From: an uncultured Acidimicrobiales bacterium
GTDB lineage: Bacteria; Actinomycetota; Acidimicrobiia; Acidimicrobiales; Aldehydirespiratoraceae
NCBI GenBank assembly: GCA_958296055.1
Contig: CATQHS010000001.1
Coordinates: 2,142,277 to 2,206,276, forward strand
Length of the DNA stretch: 64,000 nt
Reading direction: 5' to 3'
In this document: in pieces, positions 1-10,600 of the stretch
Numbering within the stretch: position 1 is the first letter of the stretch
Layout: each line of letters begins with the position of its first letter
Program-made: the position numbers and the translations under genes
The notes under the pieces: model-generated
What the model was told of the DNA's origin: nothing
Database searches by the model: none
The model's input: only the letters and a program-made list of their open reading frames with translations

Positions 1-2045
1 GCGACCACCCCCACTACCTGCTCAAGGAGCTCACCCAGGCCCCGGACTCGTTTCGCAAGACCCTGCGGGGCAAGATCGTCGACACCGCCGCCGGCCCCCG
101 GGTGTCGCTCGGCCCCGAGATCCTCCCCGATCGGGTCAAACAGGGGCTGCGCTCCGGATCGGTGAACCGGGTGCTGGCCGTGGGCCAGGGCACCGCGGCC
201 GTGGCCTGCGAAAGCCTGGCCGCCGTCCTGGACGCCCTGGCCGGCCGCGCCGTCACCGCCTTGGCTCTGCCCGCCACCGAGCTGTCGGGCTTCGGCCTGC
301 GCTGGGACATGTCCGACACCGTCGTGATCGCCATATCCCAGTCGGGCACCACCACCGACACCAACCGCACCGTCGATCTGGTGAGGGACCGGGGGGCGGC
401 GGTGGTCGCCATCGTCAACCGCCGCAACAGCGACTTGACCGAGCGGGCCGACGGGGTGCTCTACACCTCCGACGGCCGCGACGTGGAGATGAGCGTCGCC
501 TCCACCAAGGCCTTCTACTCCCAGATCGCCGCCGGGCTGCTGCTGGCCGCGGCCGTCGCCGAGGAGGTGGCCGGCGGTGCCGGGGCCGAGGAGCGGGCCC
601 GGCTCCTCGACGCGGTCCGGGCCCTGCCCGCTGCTCTGGAGGAGGTGCTGGAGACCAGGGGCGCCATCGGCGAGGCGGCCCGCCGGTTCGCCCCTTCCCG
701 CCGCCACTGGGCGGTGGTGGGCAGCGGGTCCAACCGGATCGCCGCCCGCGAGATCCGAATCAAGCTCTCGGAGCTGTGCTACAAGTCGATCTCCAGCGAC
801 GCCATCGAGGACAAGAAACACATCGACTTGTCGTCGGAGCCGCTGGTGCTGGTGTGCGCGGCGGGCCTGACCGGCTCCACCGCCACCGACGCGGCCAAGG
901 AGGTGGCCATCTTCCGGGCCCACAAGGCGGCCCCGATCGTGGTGGCCGACATAGGCGAGGAGCGCTTCGACGCCGCCCTGGCCGTGCTCGGCGTCCCCGC
1001 CACCGACCCTCGGCTCTCGTTCGTGCCCGCGGCCATGGTCGGGCACCTCTTCGGCTACGAGGCGGCCCTGGCCATTGACGCCCAGGCCCGGCCCTTGCGC
1101 GAAGCCCACCGGGCGCTGGAGCGGGCCGCGGCCCGGCCCGGAGCCACCAGCGAGGAGGTCATGGCCGAGATCGCCCCGGCGGTGGGGCGGGCCGCGGCCG
1201 CCTTCTCCGACGGCCTGCGCCGAGGCGACTACAACGGCCACCTCGAGGCCTCCACCGCGGTGCGAGTCTCCACCGCCCTGCGCTACGCCCTGGGCCGCAC
1301 CCCCCTGGACGGCTACCAGTTGGAGCTGGGCAAGGTGGGCACCCCGACCGCGGTGATAGAGGACTTGGCCGCCGCCCTCGCTCTGGGCATCGCCGAGCTG
1401 TCCCGCCCCATCGACGCCATCCGCCACCAGGCCAAGACGGTGACGGTGGGGATCTCCCGCTCCGACCAGGCGCTGCTGCAGGCCCGGCTGGCCCGGGCCG
1501 TCATCGACGCCGGCGCCCCCCGGGACCAGCTCGCCTGGTCGGTCCTGCGGACCCTGGCCGACCTCGACCCGGCCGTGGCCGCCGTGGTCGGCCACACCCG
1601 CTACCGGGTCGAGAGCCTCGAAGTCGGCGACGACGAGGCCCGGCTGGTGGTGGTGGACCGGGGCGGCATCTCGGTGAGCATCACCTCCCGGGCCGACCGG
1701 ACCCCCGACCTGATCGGCACCAAGCACCTGGTGGCCGTCGAGCGCCAGGTGCTGGTGGCCACCGGCCGCCGCGACGGCCGCACCGTGGTGCTGGTGCCCG
1801 AGGTCAAGAACGGCGTGACCACCGGGATCACCCTGCTGCACGTCGCCTTCGCCGAGCGCCTGTCGGTGGACGCCGCCCGGGGGGTGCTGCAGGGGTACCG
1901 CAACCGCTACTCGGAACTGCGCGACGCCGTCACCGAGACCGAGCCCTCCTTCCGGGAAGATCTGCTGGCCGCCATCGCCCCGGTGAAGCTGCTGACCGAG
2001 CCGGTGTCGGACCTGGCCGACCGCTGGCGGGTCGCTTCGCCGTGA
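1..2045 (+). CDS. glmS: Glutamine--fructose-6-phosphate aminotransferase, long form (5' end outside window)
   Basis: Makes glucosamine-6-phosphate from fructose-6-phosphate and glutamine, the entry to cell-wall amino sugars. The frame is open from base 3, so the N-terminal glutaminase domain lies upstream. Visible are the linker (HYLLKELTQAPDSFRKTLRG), SIS domain 1 (AISQSGTTTDTNRTVDL, STKAFYSQ) and SIS domain 2 (GSGSNRIAAREIRIKLSEL, then the KHIDLSSEPLVLV segment). Past the point where ordinary GlmS stops (PIDAIRHQAKTVTV) the protein continues for about 200 residues. That tail has no motif I recognise. I infer the long GlmS variant rather than a fusion artefact, because the frame and codon bias continue unchanged. 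It is followed closely by acpS. Confidence 0.93.
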   Translation, partial: DHPHYLLKELTQAPDSFRKTLRGKIVDTAAGPRVSLGPEILPDRVKQGLRSGSVNRVLAVGQGTAAVACESLAAVLDALAGRAVTALALPATELSGFGLRWDMSDTVVIAISQSGTTTDTNRTVDLVRDRGAAVVAIVNRRNSDLTERADGVLYTSDGRDVEMSVASTKAFYSQIAAGLLLAAAVAEEVAGGAGAEERARLLDAVRALPAALEEVLETRGAIGEAARRFAPSRRHWAVVGSGSNRIAAREIRIKLSELCYKSISSDAIEDKKHIDLSSEPLVLVCAAGLTGSTATDAAKEVAIFRAHKAAPIVVADIGEERFDAALAVLGVPATDPRLSFVPAAMVGHLFGYEAALAIDAQARPLREAHRALERAAARPGATSEEVMAEIAPAVGRAAAAFSDGLRRGDYNGHLEASTAVRVSTALRYALGRTPLDGYQLELGKVGTPTAVIEDLAAALALGIAELSRPIDAIRHQAKTVTVGISRSDQALLQARLARAVIDAGAPRDQLAWSVLRTLADLDPAVAAVVGHTRYRVESLEVGDDEARLVVVDRGGISVSITSRADRTPDLIGTKHLVAVERQVLVATGRRDGRTVVLVPEVKNGVTTGITLLHVAFAERLSVDAARGVLQGYRNRYSELRDAVTETEPSFREDLLAAIAPVKLLTEPVSDLADRWRVASP

Positions 2046-2055
2046 TGGTCGGGAC

Positions 2056-2117
2056 CGTGGCGGCGGGCCCGCGGTGATCGGCGTCGTTGTCGTGGCGGCG
2101 GGCCCGCGGTGATCGGC
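2056..2117 (+). repeat. 27-bp direct repeat duplicating the acpS start region
   Basis: Positions 2056-2082 and 2091-2117 are identical over 27 bp (offset 35). The second copy carries the GTG start of acpS at 2109. The first carries the same GTG at 2074, opening a 12-codon reading frame whose TGA overlaps the true start. It looks like a small tandem duplication. Confidence 0.85.
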
Positions 2118-2480
2118 ATTGGTGCCGACTTGGTCGACATCGACCGGTTCCGAGCCGTCATGACCCGGACCCCGACCGTGGTCGAGCGGCTGTTCACCGC
2201 CGGCGAGCGGGCTTACGCCGACCGGACCGCCGACCCCGCCCCCCGCCTGGCCGCCCGGTTCGCGGCCAAGGAGGCCGCCCTCAAAGCGCTCGGCCTGGGG
2301 CTTGGCGGCATGGCCATGGCCCAGATCGAGGTGGTCCGGGCCGACGACGGCCGTCCCGATCTGGTGCTGCACGGCCGGGCCCGGTCGGTGGCCCGGGCCC
2401 GGGGCGTGGGGCGCTGGCTGGTGACCATCTCCCACACCGACCGCCTGGCCCAGGCCACCGTGGTGGCCCTCCCGCAGTGA
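2109..2480 (+). CDS. acpS: Holo-[acyl-carrier-protein] synthase
   Basis: Transfers 4'-phosphopantetheine from CoA to the serine of apo-ACP, activating it for fatty-acid synthesis. At 123 aa it has the family's usual length. The Mg2+-binding signature GADLVDIDRF is at the N terminus and RFAAKEAALKAL follows at about residue 50. The C-terminal VTISHTD segment is typical. The GTG start at 2109 was chosen because the conserved GIGADLV motif begins right after it. The stop overlaps the GTG of the next gene by 4 nt, so the two are probably translationally coupled. Confidence 0.93.
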   Translation: MIGIGADLVDIDRFRAVMTRTPTVVERLFTAGERAYADRTADPAPRLAARFAAKEAALKALGLGLGGMAMAQIEVVRADDGRPDLVLHGRARSVARARGVGRWLVTISHTDRLAQATVVALPQ

Positions 2481-3907
2481 TTCCCGTCGTCACCCCGGCT
2501 CAGATGGCCGCCATCGACGCGGCCGCCCCCGAGCCGGTCGAGACGCTCATTGAGCGGGCTGGCGCGGCTGTGGCCCGGGCCGGGCTGGACCTGCTGGGCG
2601 GGGCCTACGGCCGCCGGGCGGTGGTGCTGGCCGGCCCCGGCCACAACGGTGACGACGGCCGGGCCGCGGCGGCCCGCCTGCGCCGCCGGGGGGTGAGGGT
2701 CCGCGTCGTCGACGCGGTGGCCTCGGCCCGGACCGGCGCGACGCTGCCCCCCGCCGACTTGTACATCGACGCCGCTTTCGGCACCGGCCTGTCCCGGCCC
2801 TACTCGCCCCCGCCGCGCTCGACCCCGGCCGCCCCGGTGCTGGCCGTGGACATCCCCAGCGGCCTCGACGGCCTCACCGGCGCCCAGCTCGGCCGATCGG
2901 CCAGATCCGAGGTGTGGGCCGCGGCGGACGCCGTCGCGGTCGCGCCTAGGGCCGGTCCTGAATGCTCGGCCCCGTCGGTGTGGGCCGCGGCGCGCACCGT
3001 CACCTTCGCCGCGCTCAAACCCGGCCTGCTGTTCGGGGCCGGCCCGGCCCTCTGCGGGGAGGTGGAGGTGGCCGACATCGGCCTCGACCCCGCCGTCGAG
3101 CCCGCCTGTCACCTGATGACCGACGCCGACGCCGCGCCGCTGCCCGCCGGGACGAACGCCACCCACAAGTGGCGCAGCGCGGTGCTGGTGGCGGCCGGCT
3201 CGCCCGGCATGGCCGGCGCCGCCGCCCTGACCTGCGCCGCCGCCCTGCGCAGCGGGGCCCGGATGGTTCATCTGTGCGCCCCCGAGCCGGTGGCGGCCCG
3301 GGCCCCGGCGGAGGTCGTGGCCTCGGCGCCGCCGCTGAACGTGGCCGTCGAGCGCTTCCACGCCGCCGCGGTCGGGCCGGGCCTGGGCGCGGGCGAGGAG
3401 GCCGCGGCCCGGCTGGCCGAGGTGCTGGACCTGCCGATCCCGGCGGTGGTGGACGCCGACGGGCTGAGGCTGCTGGCCCGGCCCGAGCTGGCCGCCCGCC
3501 TGCGCCGCCGGGCCGCGCCCACCGTGCTCACCCCCCACGACGGCGAGCTGGCCGCCCTGACCGGGGCGGGGCCCGGGCCGGACCGGATCGCCGCCGTCCG
3601 GGCCGCCGCCGCCGAAACCGGGGCGGTGGTGCTCCTCAAGGGCGGGCCGACGGCGGTGGCCGACCCCGGCGGCCGGGTGCTGATCGCCGCGGCGGGCGAC
3701 GCCCGGCTGGCCACCGCCGGTGCCGGTGACGTGCTCACCGGCATGATCGCCGCCCGTCTGGCCGCCTTCGCCCCCGTCGCCGCCGCCGATGTGGCCCGGC
3801 GGACCGCCGAGGCCGCCCACCTCCACGGCCGAGCCGGGGCCGCGTCCGGCCCCCGCCCGGTCGCCGGGGATTTGGTGGCTGCTTTGGCCGGCTTGGCCGG
3901 GATGTGA
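2477..3907 (+). CDS. nnr: Bifunctional NAD(P)H-hydrate epimerase / ADP-dependent NAD(P)H-hydrate dehydratase
   Basis: Repairs hydrated NAD(P)H (NAD(P)HX). The N-terminal YjeF_N epimerase half (to about residue 200) shows GPGHNGDDGRAAAARL, YIDAAFGTGL and VDIPSGLDG. The C-terminal ribokinase-like dehydratase half shows AVGPGLG, DADGLRLL, TPHDGELAAL, LKGGPT and the ATAGAGDVLTGM catalytic loop. The GTG start at 2477 overlaps the acpS stop. It lies next to acpS and alr, a common actinobacterial cell-envelope/housekeeping order. The 476-aa length fits the fused form. Confidence 0.93.
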   Translation: MIPVVTPAQMAAIDAAAPEPVETLIERAGAAVARAGLDLLGGAYGRRAVVLAGPGHNGDDGRAAAARLRRRGVRVRVVDAVASARTGATLPPADLYIDAAFGTGLSRPYSPPPRSTPAAPVLAVDIPSGLDGLTGAQLGRSARSEVWAAADAVAVAPRAGPECSAPSVWAAARTVTFAALKPGLLFGAGPALCGEVEVADIGLDPAVEPACHLMTDADAAPLPAGTNATHKWRSAVLVAAGSPGMAGAAALTCAAALRSGARMVHLCAPEPVAARAPAEVVASAPPLNVAVERFHAAAVGPGLGAGEEAAARLAEVLDLPIPAVVDADGLRLLARPELAARLRRRAAPTVLTPHDGELAALTGAGPGPDRIAAVRAAAAETGAVVLLKGGPTAVADPGGRVLIAAAGDARLATAGAGDVLTGMIAARLAAFAPVAAADVARRTAEAAHLHGRAGAASGPRPVAGDLVAALAGLAGM

Positions 3908-3911
3908 CGCG

Positions 3912-5099
3912 GTGCGGCCCAGCCTGATTCGCGTCCGCCCCGCCGCCATCGAGGCCAACGCCGCCCGTTTGGCCGCCTTGGCCCCCGGTGCCGCTCTCTG
4001 CGCCGTGGTCAAGGCCGGCGGCTACGGCCACGGCGCCGCGACCGCCGCCACCGCCGCTCTGGCCGGGGGAGCGTCCTGGCTGGCGGTGGCCACCGCCGCC
4101 GAGGCGGACGAGCTGGCTTCCGCCGTCGCGGGTGGCCCCCCCGTGCTGGTGCTGTCCGAGCTTGACCCCGACGACGCGGCCCAGGCCGCGTCCACTCTGC
4201 CCCCGTCGGTGCGTTTCACTGTCGCCACCCCAGCCGGGGTGGAAGCGCTGGCCGCCCGCCCGGGCCTCGCCGGTCCCCGCCCCGAGACCGAGGCGCCGGC
4301 CGCCCGCCCGGGCCCCGCCGGCCGTCAGCCCCGGCCGGTTCATCTCAAGATCGACACCGGCATGCACCGCATGGGTGCCGCCCCCGGCGACCTGGCCGGC
4401 GTGGTCGCCGCGCTCAGCCGGGCCGCCGCGGCCGGGTCGGTGCGGCTCGAGGGGGTCTGGACCCATCTGGCCGCCGCCGACGACCCCGGCGACCCCTTCA
4501 CCGCCACCCAGTTGACCCGATTCGACGCCGCCCTGGCCGAGCTGGGCCGCCTCGGTGCCTTCTCCGGCCCGGGGCCGTTCGTGACCCACGCCGCCAACTC
4601 GGCCGGGCTGCTGGCCCACCCCCGATCCCACCGAGAGATGGCAAGGGTCGGCATCGCCGCCTACGGCGTCGCCCCCGCCCCCGCTCTGGCCGACCGGGTG
4701 CGGCTGGAGCCGGCCCTGGAGCTGGTGTCGCGGGTGACGGCGGTGCGCTCCGTGGCCCCCGGCGAGAGCGTCTCCTACGGCCGCTCGTGGTACGCGCCGG
4801 GGCTCGTCCGGGTGGCGACGGCGCCCATCGGCTACGCCGACGGGGTCAGGCGGGACAGCGGCGCGGCCGGGGTCGAGGTCCTGATCCGGGGCCGCCGCCG
4901 CCGGATCCTGGGCCGGGTCACCATGGACCAGCTCATGGTGGCCGTCGGCGGCGAGGTGGCCGTCGGCGACGAGGTGGTGCTCATCGGCGCCCAGGGCGAC
5001 GAGCGGGTGACCGTCGACGAGGTGGCCGGGCGGCTGGGAACCATCGCCTACGAAGTGCTGGTGGGCCTAGGCCCCCGCCTCCCCCGAATCGTGAAATGA
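3912..5099 (+). CDS. alr: Alanine racemase
   Basis: PLP enzyme interconverting L- and D-alanine for peptidoglycan. The PLP lysine is K34 in AVVKAGGYGHG (the usual motif is AVVKADAYGHG). HLKIDTGMHRMG, THAANSAG, AAYGVAP and the C-terminal SYGRSWYA and GRVTMDQLMV segments are present. A Pro/Ala-rich insertion of about 25 residues near residues 115-138 precedes the conserved substrate segment. The GTG at 3912, 5 nt after the nnr stop, gives the expected N terminus. Length is 395 aa. The stop overlaps the next ATG. Confidence 0.93.
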   Translation: MRPSLIRVRPAAIEANAARLAALAPGAALCAVVKAGGYGHGAATAATAALAGGASWLAVATAAEADELASAVAGGPPVLVLSELDPDDAAQAASTLPPSVRFTVATPAGVEALAARPGLAGPRPETEAPAARPGPAGRQPRPVHLKIDTGMHRMGAAPGDLAGVVAALSRAAAAGSVRLEGVWTHLAAADDPGDPFTATQLTRFDAALAELGRLGAFSGPGPFVTHAANSAGLLAHPRSHREMARVGIAAYGVAPAPALADRVRLEPALELVSRVTAVRSVAPGESVSYGRSWYAPGLVRVATAPIGYADGVRRDSGAAGVEVLIRGRRRRILGRVTMDQLMVAVGGEVAVGDEVVLIGAQGDERVTVDEVAGRLGTIAYEVLVGLGPRLPRIVK

Positions 5100-5971
5100 C
5101 CCCGCCCGTGCCGATCGGCGTGGTCGGGGTGGAGGTCGGGCACTGGACCGATTCCGAGGCCCGCACCGGGTGCACCGTGGTGGTTCTCCCGCCCGGCTCG
5201 GTCGCCTCCGGCGAGGTGAGGGGCGGGGCCCCGGCCACCCGGGAGTTCGCTCTGCTGGCCCCCGAGCGGCTGGTCGCCGGGGTCGATGCCGTGGTGCTGG
5301 CCGGCGGGTCGGCCTTCGGGCTGGCCGCCTGCGACGGGGTCATGGACGTGCTCGAAGCTGAAGGCCGGGGCTTCCCCACTCCGCACGGGCCGGTGCCCAT
5401 CGTGGTGGGCATGGCCCTGTACGACCTGGGGGTGGGCGACCCGGCCGTGCGCCCCGGCGCTGCTGCCGGCCGAGCCGCCGCGGCCAACCGGTCCCCGGCC
5501 CCGCCGACGGGCCGGGTCGGGGCCGGGGCCGGGGCCACCGTGTCCAAGTGGCGGGGGAGGGAGCGAGCCGCCGCCGCTGGTCTGGGCCTGGCCACCGTCC
5601 GCCGGGGCGACTTGGCCGTCGCCGCCCTGGTGGCCGCCAACGCGGCCGGCGACCCCGACCCCGGCTCGCTGGCCGAGATAACGGCCGGGTCTTTCGCCGG
5701 CTGGCCCGAGTCCCCGCCCCCCGACGCCCTGGCCAACACCTCTCTGGCCGTGGTGGTCACCAACGCCGCGCTGGACAAGACCGGCTGCTTCTGGGTGGCC
5801 CAGGGCGGCCAGGACGGCCTGGCCCGGTCCTTCGTGCCCGCCCACGCCCGCATCGACGGCGACGCGGTGGTGGCCGCCGCCACCGGCGAAGTCGAAGCCG
5901 CCGTCGACGACGTGCGCCTGCTGGCGGTGGCCGCAGTGGCCGCGGCCTGCCGAAACGCCGTCGGAGGGTGA
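5096..5971 (+). CDS. P1/DmpA family (S58) N-terminal-nucleophile aminopeptidase-like protein
   Basis: Resembles family S58 (DmpA/BapA-type) proteins, which self-cleave and act as aminopeptidases on D-amino acid or beta-peptide substrates. Seen: GVEVGHWTD at the N terminus, LAGGSAFGLAACDGVM (typical of the family), RVGAGAGATVSKW, and ANTSLAVVVTNAALDKTG, where the self-cleavage site would fall. GGQDGLARSF closes the fold. The length, 291 aa, is a little short of classic DmpA but matches actinobacterial P1 members. The ATG overlaps the alr stop (ATGA), so it is cotranscribed with alr. A role in D-amino-acid or peptidoglycan peptide turnover is inference. Confidence 0.82.
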   Translation: MTPPVPIGVVGVEVGHWTDSEARTGCTVVVLPPGSVASGEVRGGAPATREFALLAPERLVAGVDAVVLAGGSAFGLAACDGVMDVLEAEGRGFPTPHGPVPIVVGMALYDLGVGDPAVRPGAAAGRAAAANRSPAPPTGRVGAGAGATVSKWRGRERAAAAGLGLATVRRGDLAVAALVAANAAGDPDPGSLAEITAGSFAGWPESPPPDALANTSLAVVVTNAALDKTGCFWVAQGGQDGLARSFVPAHARIDGDAVVAAATGEVEAAVDDVRLLAVAAVAAACRNAVGG

Positions 5972-6020
5972 CTGACCCCGGCGATGCTGCCGGAACATCG
6001 TCGTCGGTACCATCGGGGGA

Positions 6021-6542
6021 GTGATCTCCTGTGTCACCCGAGGTGCGGCCGAGACCCGCTCGCTGGGCGCGGCCGTGGCCGCCGTGGCCGCTCCCGGCGA
6101 CCTGATCGTGCTGGCCGGCGACCTGGGCGCGGGCAAGACCGCCCTCGTCCAGGGCTTCGCCGCCGCCCTCGGCGTCGCCCGGCCGGTGACCAGCCCCACC
6201 TTCGTGCTGGCCAACCGCTATGTGGGCCGGATGGTGGTCAACCATCTCGACGCCTATCGCCTGAACGGGATGGCCGAGGCTCGCGACCTGGGCTTGCCCG
6301 AGCTCCTCGACGACGGCGTGACCCTGGTGGAGTGGGGCGATGTCATCTCGGCCGCCCTCCCGGCCTCCCGGCTCGAGATCGCCCTCGGCTTCGGCGCCGG
6401 CCCCGACGACCGGTCCGTCGTCCTGACCCCGTGGGGCCCGTCCTGGCTCGAGCGCCGAGCCGCCCTGGGCCGCGCCGTGCAGACCTGGCGGGCACCCGTT
6501 CGGGCCGGGGGCGCCCCGGCCGAGCCGGAGCCGGCGTGCTGA
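6021..6542 (+). CDS. tsaE: tRNA threonylcarbamoyladenosine biosynthesis ATPase TsaE
   Basis: P-loop ATPase that drives the TsaB-TsaD complex in t6A37 synthesis on ANN-decoding tRNAs. Walker A is GDLGAGKT at about residue 33. The TSPTFVLANRY and HLDAYRL motifs and the VEWGD segment (usually IEWPE or similar) follow. The GTG at 6021 lies 7 nt after TACCAT, so the message is probably leaderless. There is a C-terminal extension of about 30 residues rich in Arg, Ala and Pro. tsaB starts inside its last codons. Confidence 0.92.
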   Translation: MISCVTRGAAETRSLGAAVAAVAAPGDLIVLAGDLGAGKTALVQGFAAALGVARPVTSPTFVLANRYVGRMVVNHLDAYRLNGMAEARDLGLPELLDDGVTLVEWGDVISAALPASRLEIALGFGAGPDDRSVVLTPWGPSWLERRAALGRAVQTWRAPVRAGGAPAEPEPAC

Positions 6543-7255
6543 TCCTGGGGATCGAGTCGGCCACCGCCTCCACCGGATGCGCGGTCGGCGACCGCAGCGG
6601 GGTCCGGGCCTCGGTCCGGGCCGCCGGGGACCGCCGCCACGCCGAGATGCTCGCTCCCCAGATCTCCGCGGTGTGCGAGCTGGCCGGCGTGAGCCTGCGC
6701 GATGTGGCCGCCGTGGCCGTGGACGTGGGCCCCGGCCTCTACACCGGCCTGCGGGTGGGGGTGACCACGGCCATGACCATCGCCTCCGCCCTGAGGGTGA
6801 ACATGGTCGGGGTGACCAGCCTGGACTTGGTCGCCTTCCCGGTCCGCCACACCAGCCGCTCGATCACCGCGGTGATCGACGCCCGCCGGGGCGAGGTGTT
6901 CTGCGCCCGCTACCGGCCGGTGCCGGGCGGGGTCCAGCGGGTCTCCGAGCCGGCCGTGTCCTCCCCCGAGGCGGTGGCCGCCGAGATCATGGCCGCCGCC
7001 GGCGAGGAACTGGTGGTAGGGGATGGGGCGGTGAGGTACCGCTCGGTGTTCGATCCGATCCGCGGCGCCGAGATCGCCGACCGGGGATTCGCCTGCCCCT
7101 CGGCTGAGTCGCTGGTGCATCTCGCCTGCGCCCGAGCCCTGAGAGAGGAGCACGTGCCGCCCGAGGAGATCCGTCCCCTGTACCTGCGCCGCCCCGACGC
7201 CGAGGCCAAATGGCCCGCCGCCGCCGGCGCCCCAACCCCGGCGTCGGGCCCGTGA
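6536..7255 (+). CDS. tsaB: tRNA threonylcarbamoyladenosine biosynthesis protein TsaB
   Basis: ASKHA-fold partner of TsaD in the t6A complex. [16 protein letters not shown] begins the protein, followed by [29 protein letters not shown] and [13 protein letters not shown]. The GTG at 6536 overlaps the tsaE stop; the upstream open frame is a shadow of tsaE. The 239-aa length is normal. In many bacteria rimI sits between tsaB and tsaD; here the two reading frames abut or overlap and no acetyltransferase is present. Confidence 0.93.
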   Translation: MLILGIESATASTGCAVGDRSGVRASVRAAGDRRHAEMLAPQISAVCELAGVSLRDVAAVAVDVGPGLYTGLRVGVTTAMTIASALRVNMVGVTSLDLVAFPVRHTSRSITAVIDARRGEVFCARYRPVPGGVQRVSEPAVSSPEAVAAEIMAAAGEELVVGDGAVRYRSVFDPIRGAEIADRGFACPSAESLVHLACARALREEHVPPEEIRPLYLRRPDAEAKWPAAAGAPTPASGP

Positions 7256-8325
7256 CCCCGCCGCCCCCGTCCTCCCTGATCGGCGCTCCCGCTATGGCCG
7301 CGCCGCCCCCGATAGTCGGCGACAACGCTCTGGTGCTGGGCATCGAGACGTCCTGTGACGAGACCGCGGCCGCGGTGGTGGCCGGGGGCGGCCGCCGGGT
7401 GCTGTCGTCGGTGGTGTCGAGCCAGATCGACCTCCACGCCCGCTACGGCGGGGTGGTGCCCGAGATCGCGGGCCGGGCCCACGTCGAGCTGATGCTGCCG
7501 GTGGTGACCGAGGCCGTCGTCACCGCCGGGGTGGCCGACGACGACGTGGCCGCGGTGGCCGCCACCTGCGGCCCCGGCCTGGTGGGGGCGCTGCTGGTGG
7601 GGGTGTCGGCGGCCAAGGCCCTGGCCCTGGTTTGGTCGGTGCCCTTCGTGGCCGTCAACCACCTCGAAGCCCACCTCCACGCCGCCTTCCTCGACGAGCC
7701 CGACATCGAGCTGCCGGTGGTGGTGATCCTGGTGTCGGGCGGCCACACCATGCTGGTGCTGATGACCGACCGGCTGCGGTTCCGGGTGCTGGGGGAGACC
7801 CTCGACGACGCCGCCGGCGAAGCCTTCGACAAGGTGGCCCGCTTCCTGGGGCTCGGCTACCCGGGCGGCCCCGCCATCGACCGCCTGGCCACCGCCGGCG
7901 ATCCCGACGCCATCGCCTTCCCCCGGCCCATGCTCGACGACGGCTGGGACTTCTCCTTCAGCGGCCTGAAGACGGCGGTGATCAACCACGTCCGCCGCCA
8001 CCAGGCCGCCGACCCTGCCGACGTGGCCGCCTCCTTTCAAGAGGCGGTGGCCGACGTCCTGGTGGCCAAGGCCCGCCGGGCTGCGGCCGCCTGCGGGGCC
8101 CGGGGCCTGTGCCTGGCCGGAGGGGTGGCGGCCAACACCCGGCTGCGGGAGCTGGTGCTCGACGCCGGGATGGCCGACGGGCTGGAGACCTACCTGCCCA
8201 GCCCGGCCATGTGCACCGACAACGCGGCCATGGTGGCCGCGGCCGGTTGGTGGCGGCTCCGAGCCGACGGCCCCTCGCCGCTGGACGCGGGCGCCGACCC
8301 GTCCCTGCGCCTGCCCGGCTGCTGA
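7210..8325 (+). CDS. tsaD: tRNA N6-adenosine threonylcarbamoyltransferase TsaD
   Basis: Catalytic subunit that transfers the threonylcarbamoyl group to A37. Seen: [15 protein letters not shown], the metal-binding NHLEAHLHA (NHxxxH), [36 protein letters not shown] and [13 protein letters not shown]. Starts are possible at 7210, which would overlap tsaB by 46 nt, and at ATG 7294 (MAAPPPIVG). The conserved domain begins after both, so the 28-residue difference is unresolved. The three tsa genes form one transcription unit. Confidence 0.93.
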   Translation: MARRRRRPNPGVGPVTPPPPSSLIGAPAMAAPPPIVGDNALVLGIETSCDETAAAVVAGGGRRVLSSVVSSQIDLHARYGGVVPEIAGRAHVELMLPVVTEAVVTAGVADDDVAAVAATCGPGLVGALLVGVSAAKALALVWSVPFVAVNHLEAHLHAAFLDEPDIELPVVVILVSGGHTMLVLMTDRLRFRVLGETLDDAAGEAFDKVARFLGLGYPGGPAIDRLATAGDPDAIAFPRPMLDDGWDFSFSGLKTAVINHVRRHQAADPADVAASFQEAVADVLVAKARRAAAACGARGLCLAGGVAANTRLRELVLDAGMADGLETYLPSPAMCTDNAAMVAAAGWWRLRADGPSPLDAGADPSLRLPGC

Positions 8326-8326
8326 G

Positions 8327-8427
8327 CCCGGCCGAACTGCCGGCCGCCGGCCGGGTGCCGACCCGCCCCTGCTGAACTGCCGCCCTGCCGACCGGCGCCG
8401 CCGTCGCCCCGGCCGAACTGCCGGCCG
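8327..8427. repeat. 20-bp direct repeat in the tsaD-groES intergenic region
   Basis: A 20-bp GC-rich word occurs at 8327-8346 and again at 8408-8427, with partial GAACTGCCG copies between them. It lies after tsaD and before the groES promoter. No function is visible. Confidence 0.6.
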
Positions 8428-8431
8428 CGTG

Positions 8432-8460
8432 TTGTCTGATCCGGTCGCGGGTCTTATCGT
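8432..8460 (+). promoter_or_regulatory. groESL promoter
   Basis: TTGTCT (8432-8437), a 17-bp spacer, then TATCGT (8455-8460). The -10 box abuts the CIRCE operator, so bound repressor would block the transcription start. Confidence 0.7.
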
Positions 8461-8486
8461 TAGCACTCGGCTTAGTCGAGTGCTAA
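8460..8486 (+). promoter_or_regulatory. CIRCE operator (HrcA binding site)
   Basis: A perfect inverted repeat: TTAGCACTC, nine bases, GAGTGCTAA. This is the canonical CIRCE element bound by the heat-shock repressor HrcA. It sits about 65 nt before the groES start and predicts heat induction of groES-groEL through HrcA, whose gene is not in the window. Confidence 0.97.
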
Positions 8487-8550
8487 CGCCTTCGCCTAAA
8501 GCCTTCGTACCGAAAGTTCCGTCAACAGCCAAAACGAGTCCGGAGGACCA

Positions 8551-10498
<1,948 letters not shown>

Positions 10499-10509
10499 CC
10501 ACCGGCCGT

Positions 10510-10546
10510 GGTCGGCCCCCGGGCTTCCGGGCCCGGCGGGCCGACC
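10510..10546 (+). terminator. Hairpin after groEL, probable terminator
   Basis: GGTCGGCCC (10510-10518) pairs perfectly with GGGCCGACC (10538-10546), with a further GC-rich inner stem. There is no U-tract, as is common in high-GC actinobacteria. Confidence 0.6.
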
Positions 10547-10600
10547 GGCCCGGGGGTGATATGACCGGTCGGGTTCGGCGCGGGACCTAGCCTCACCGGG

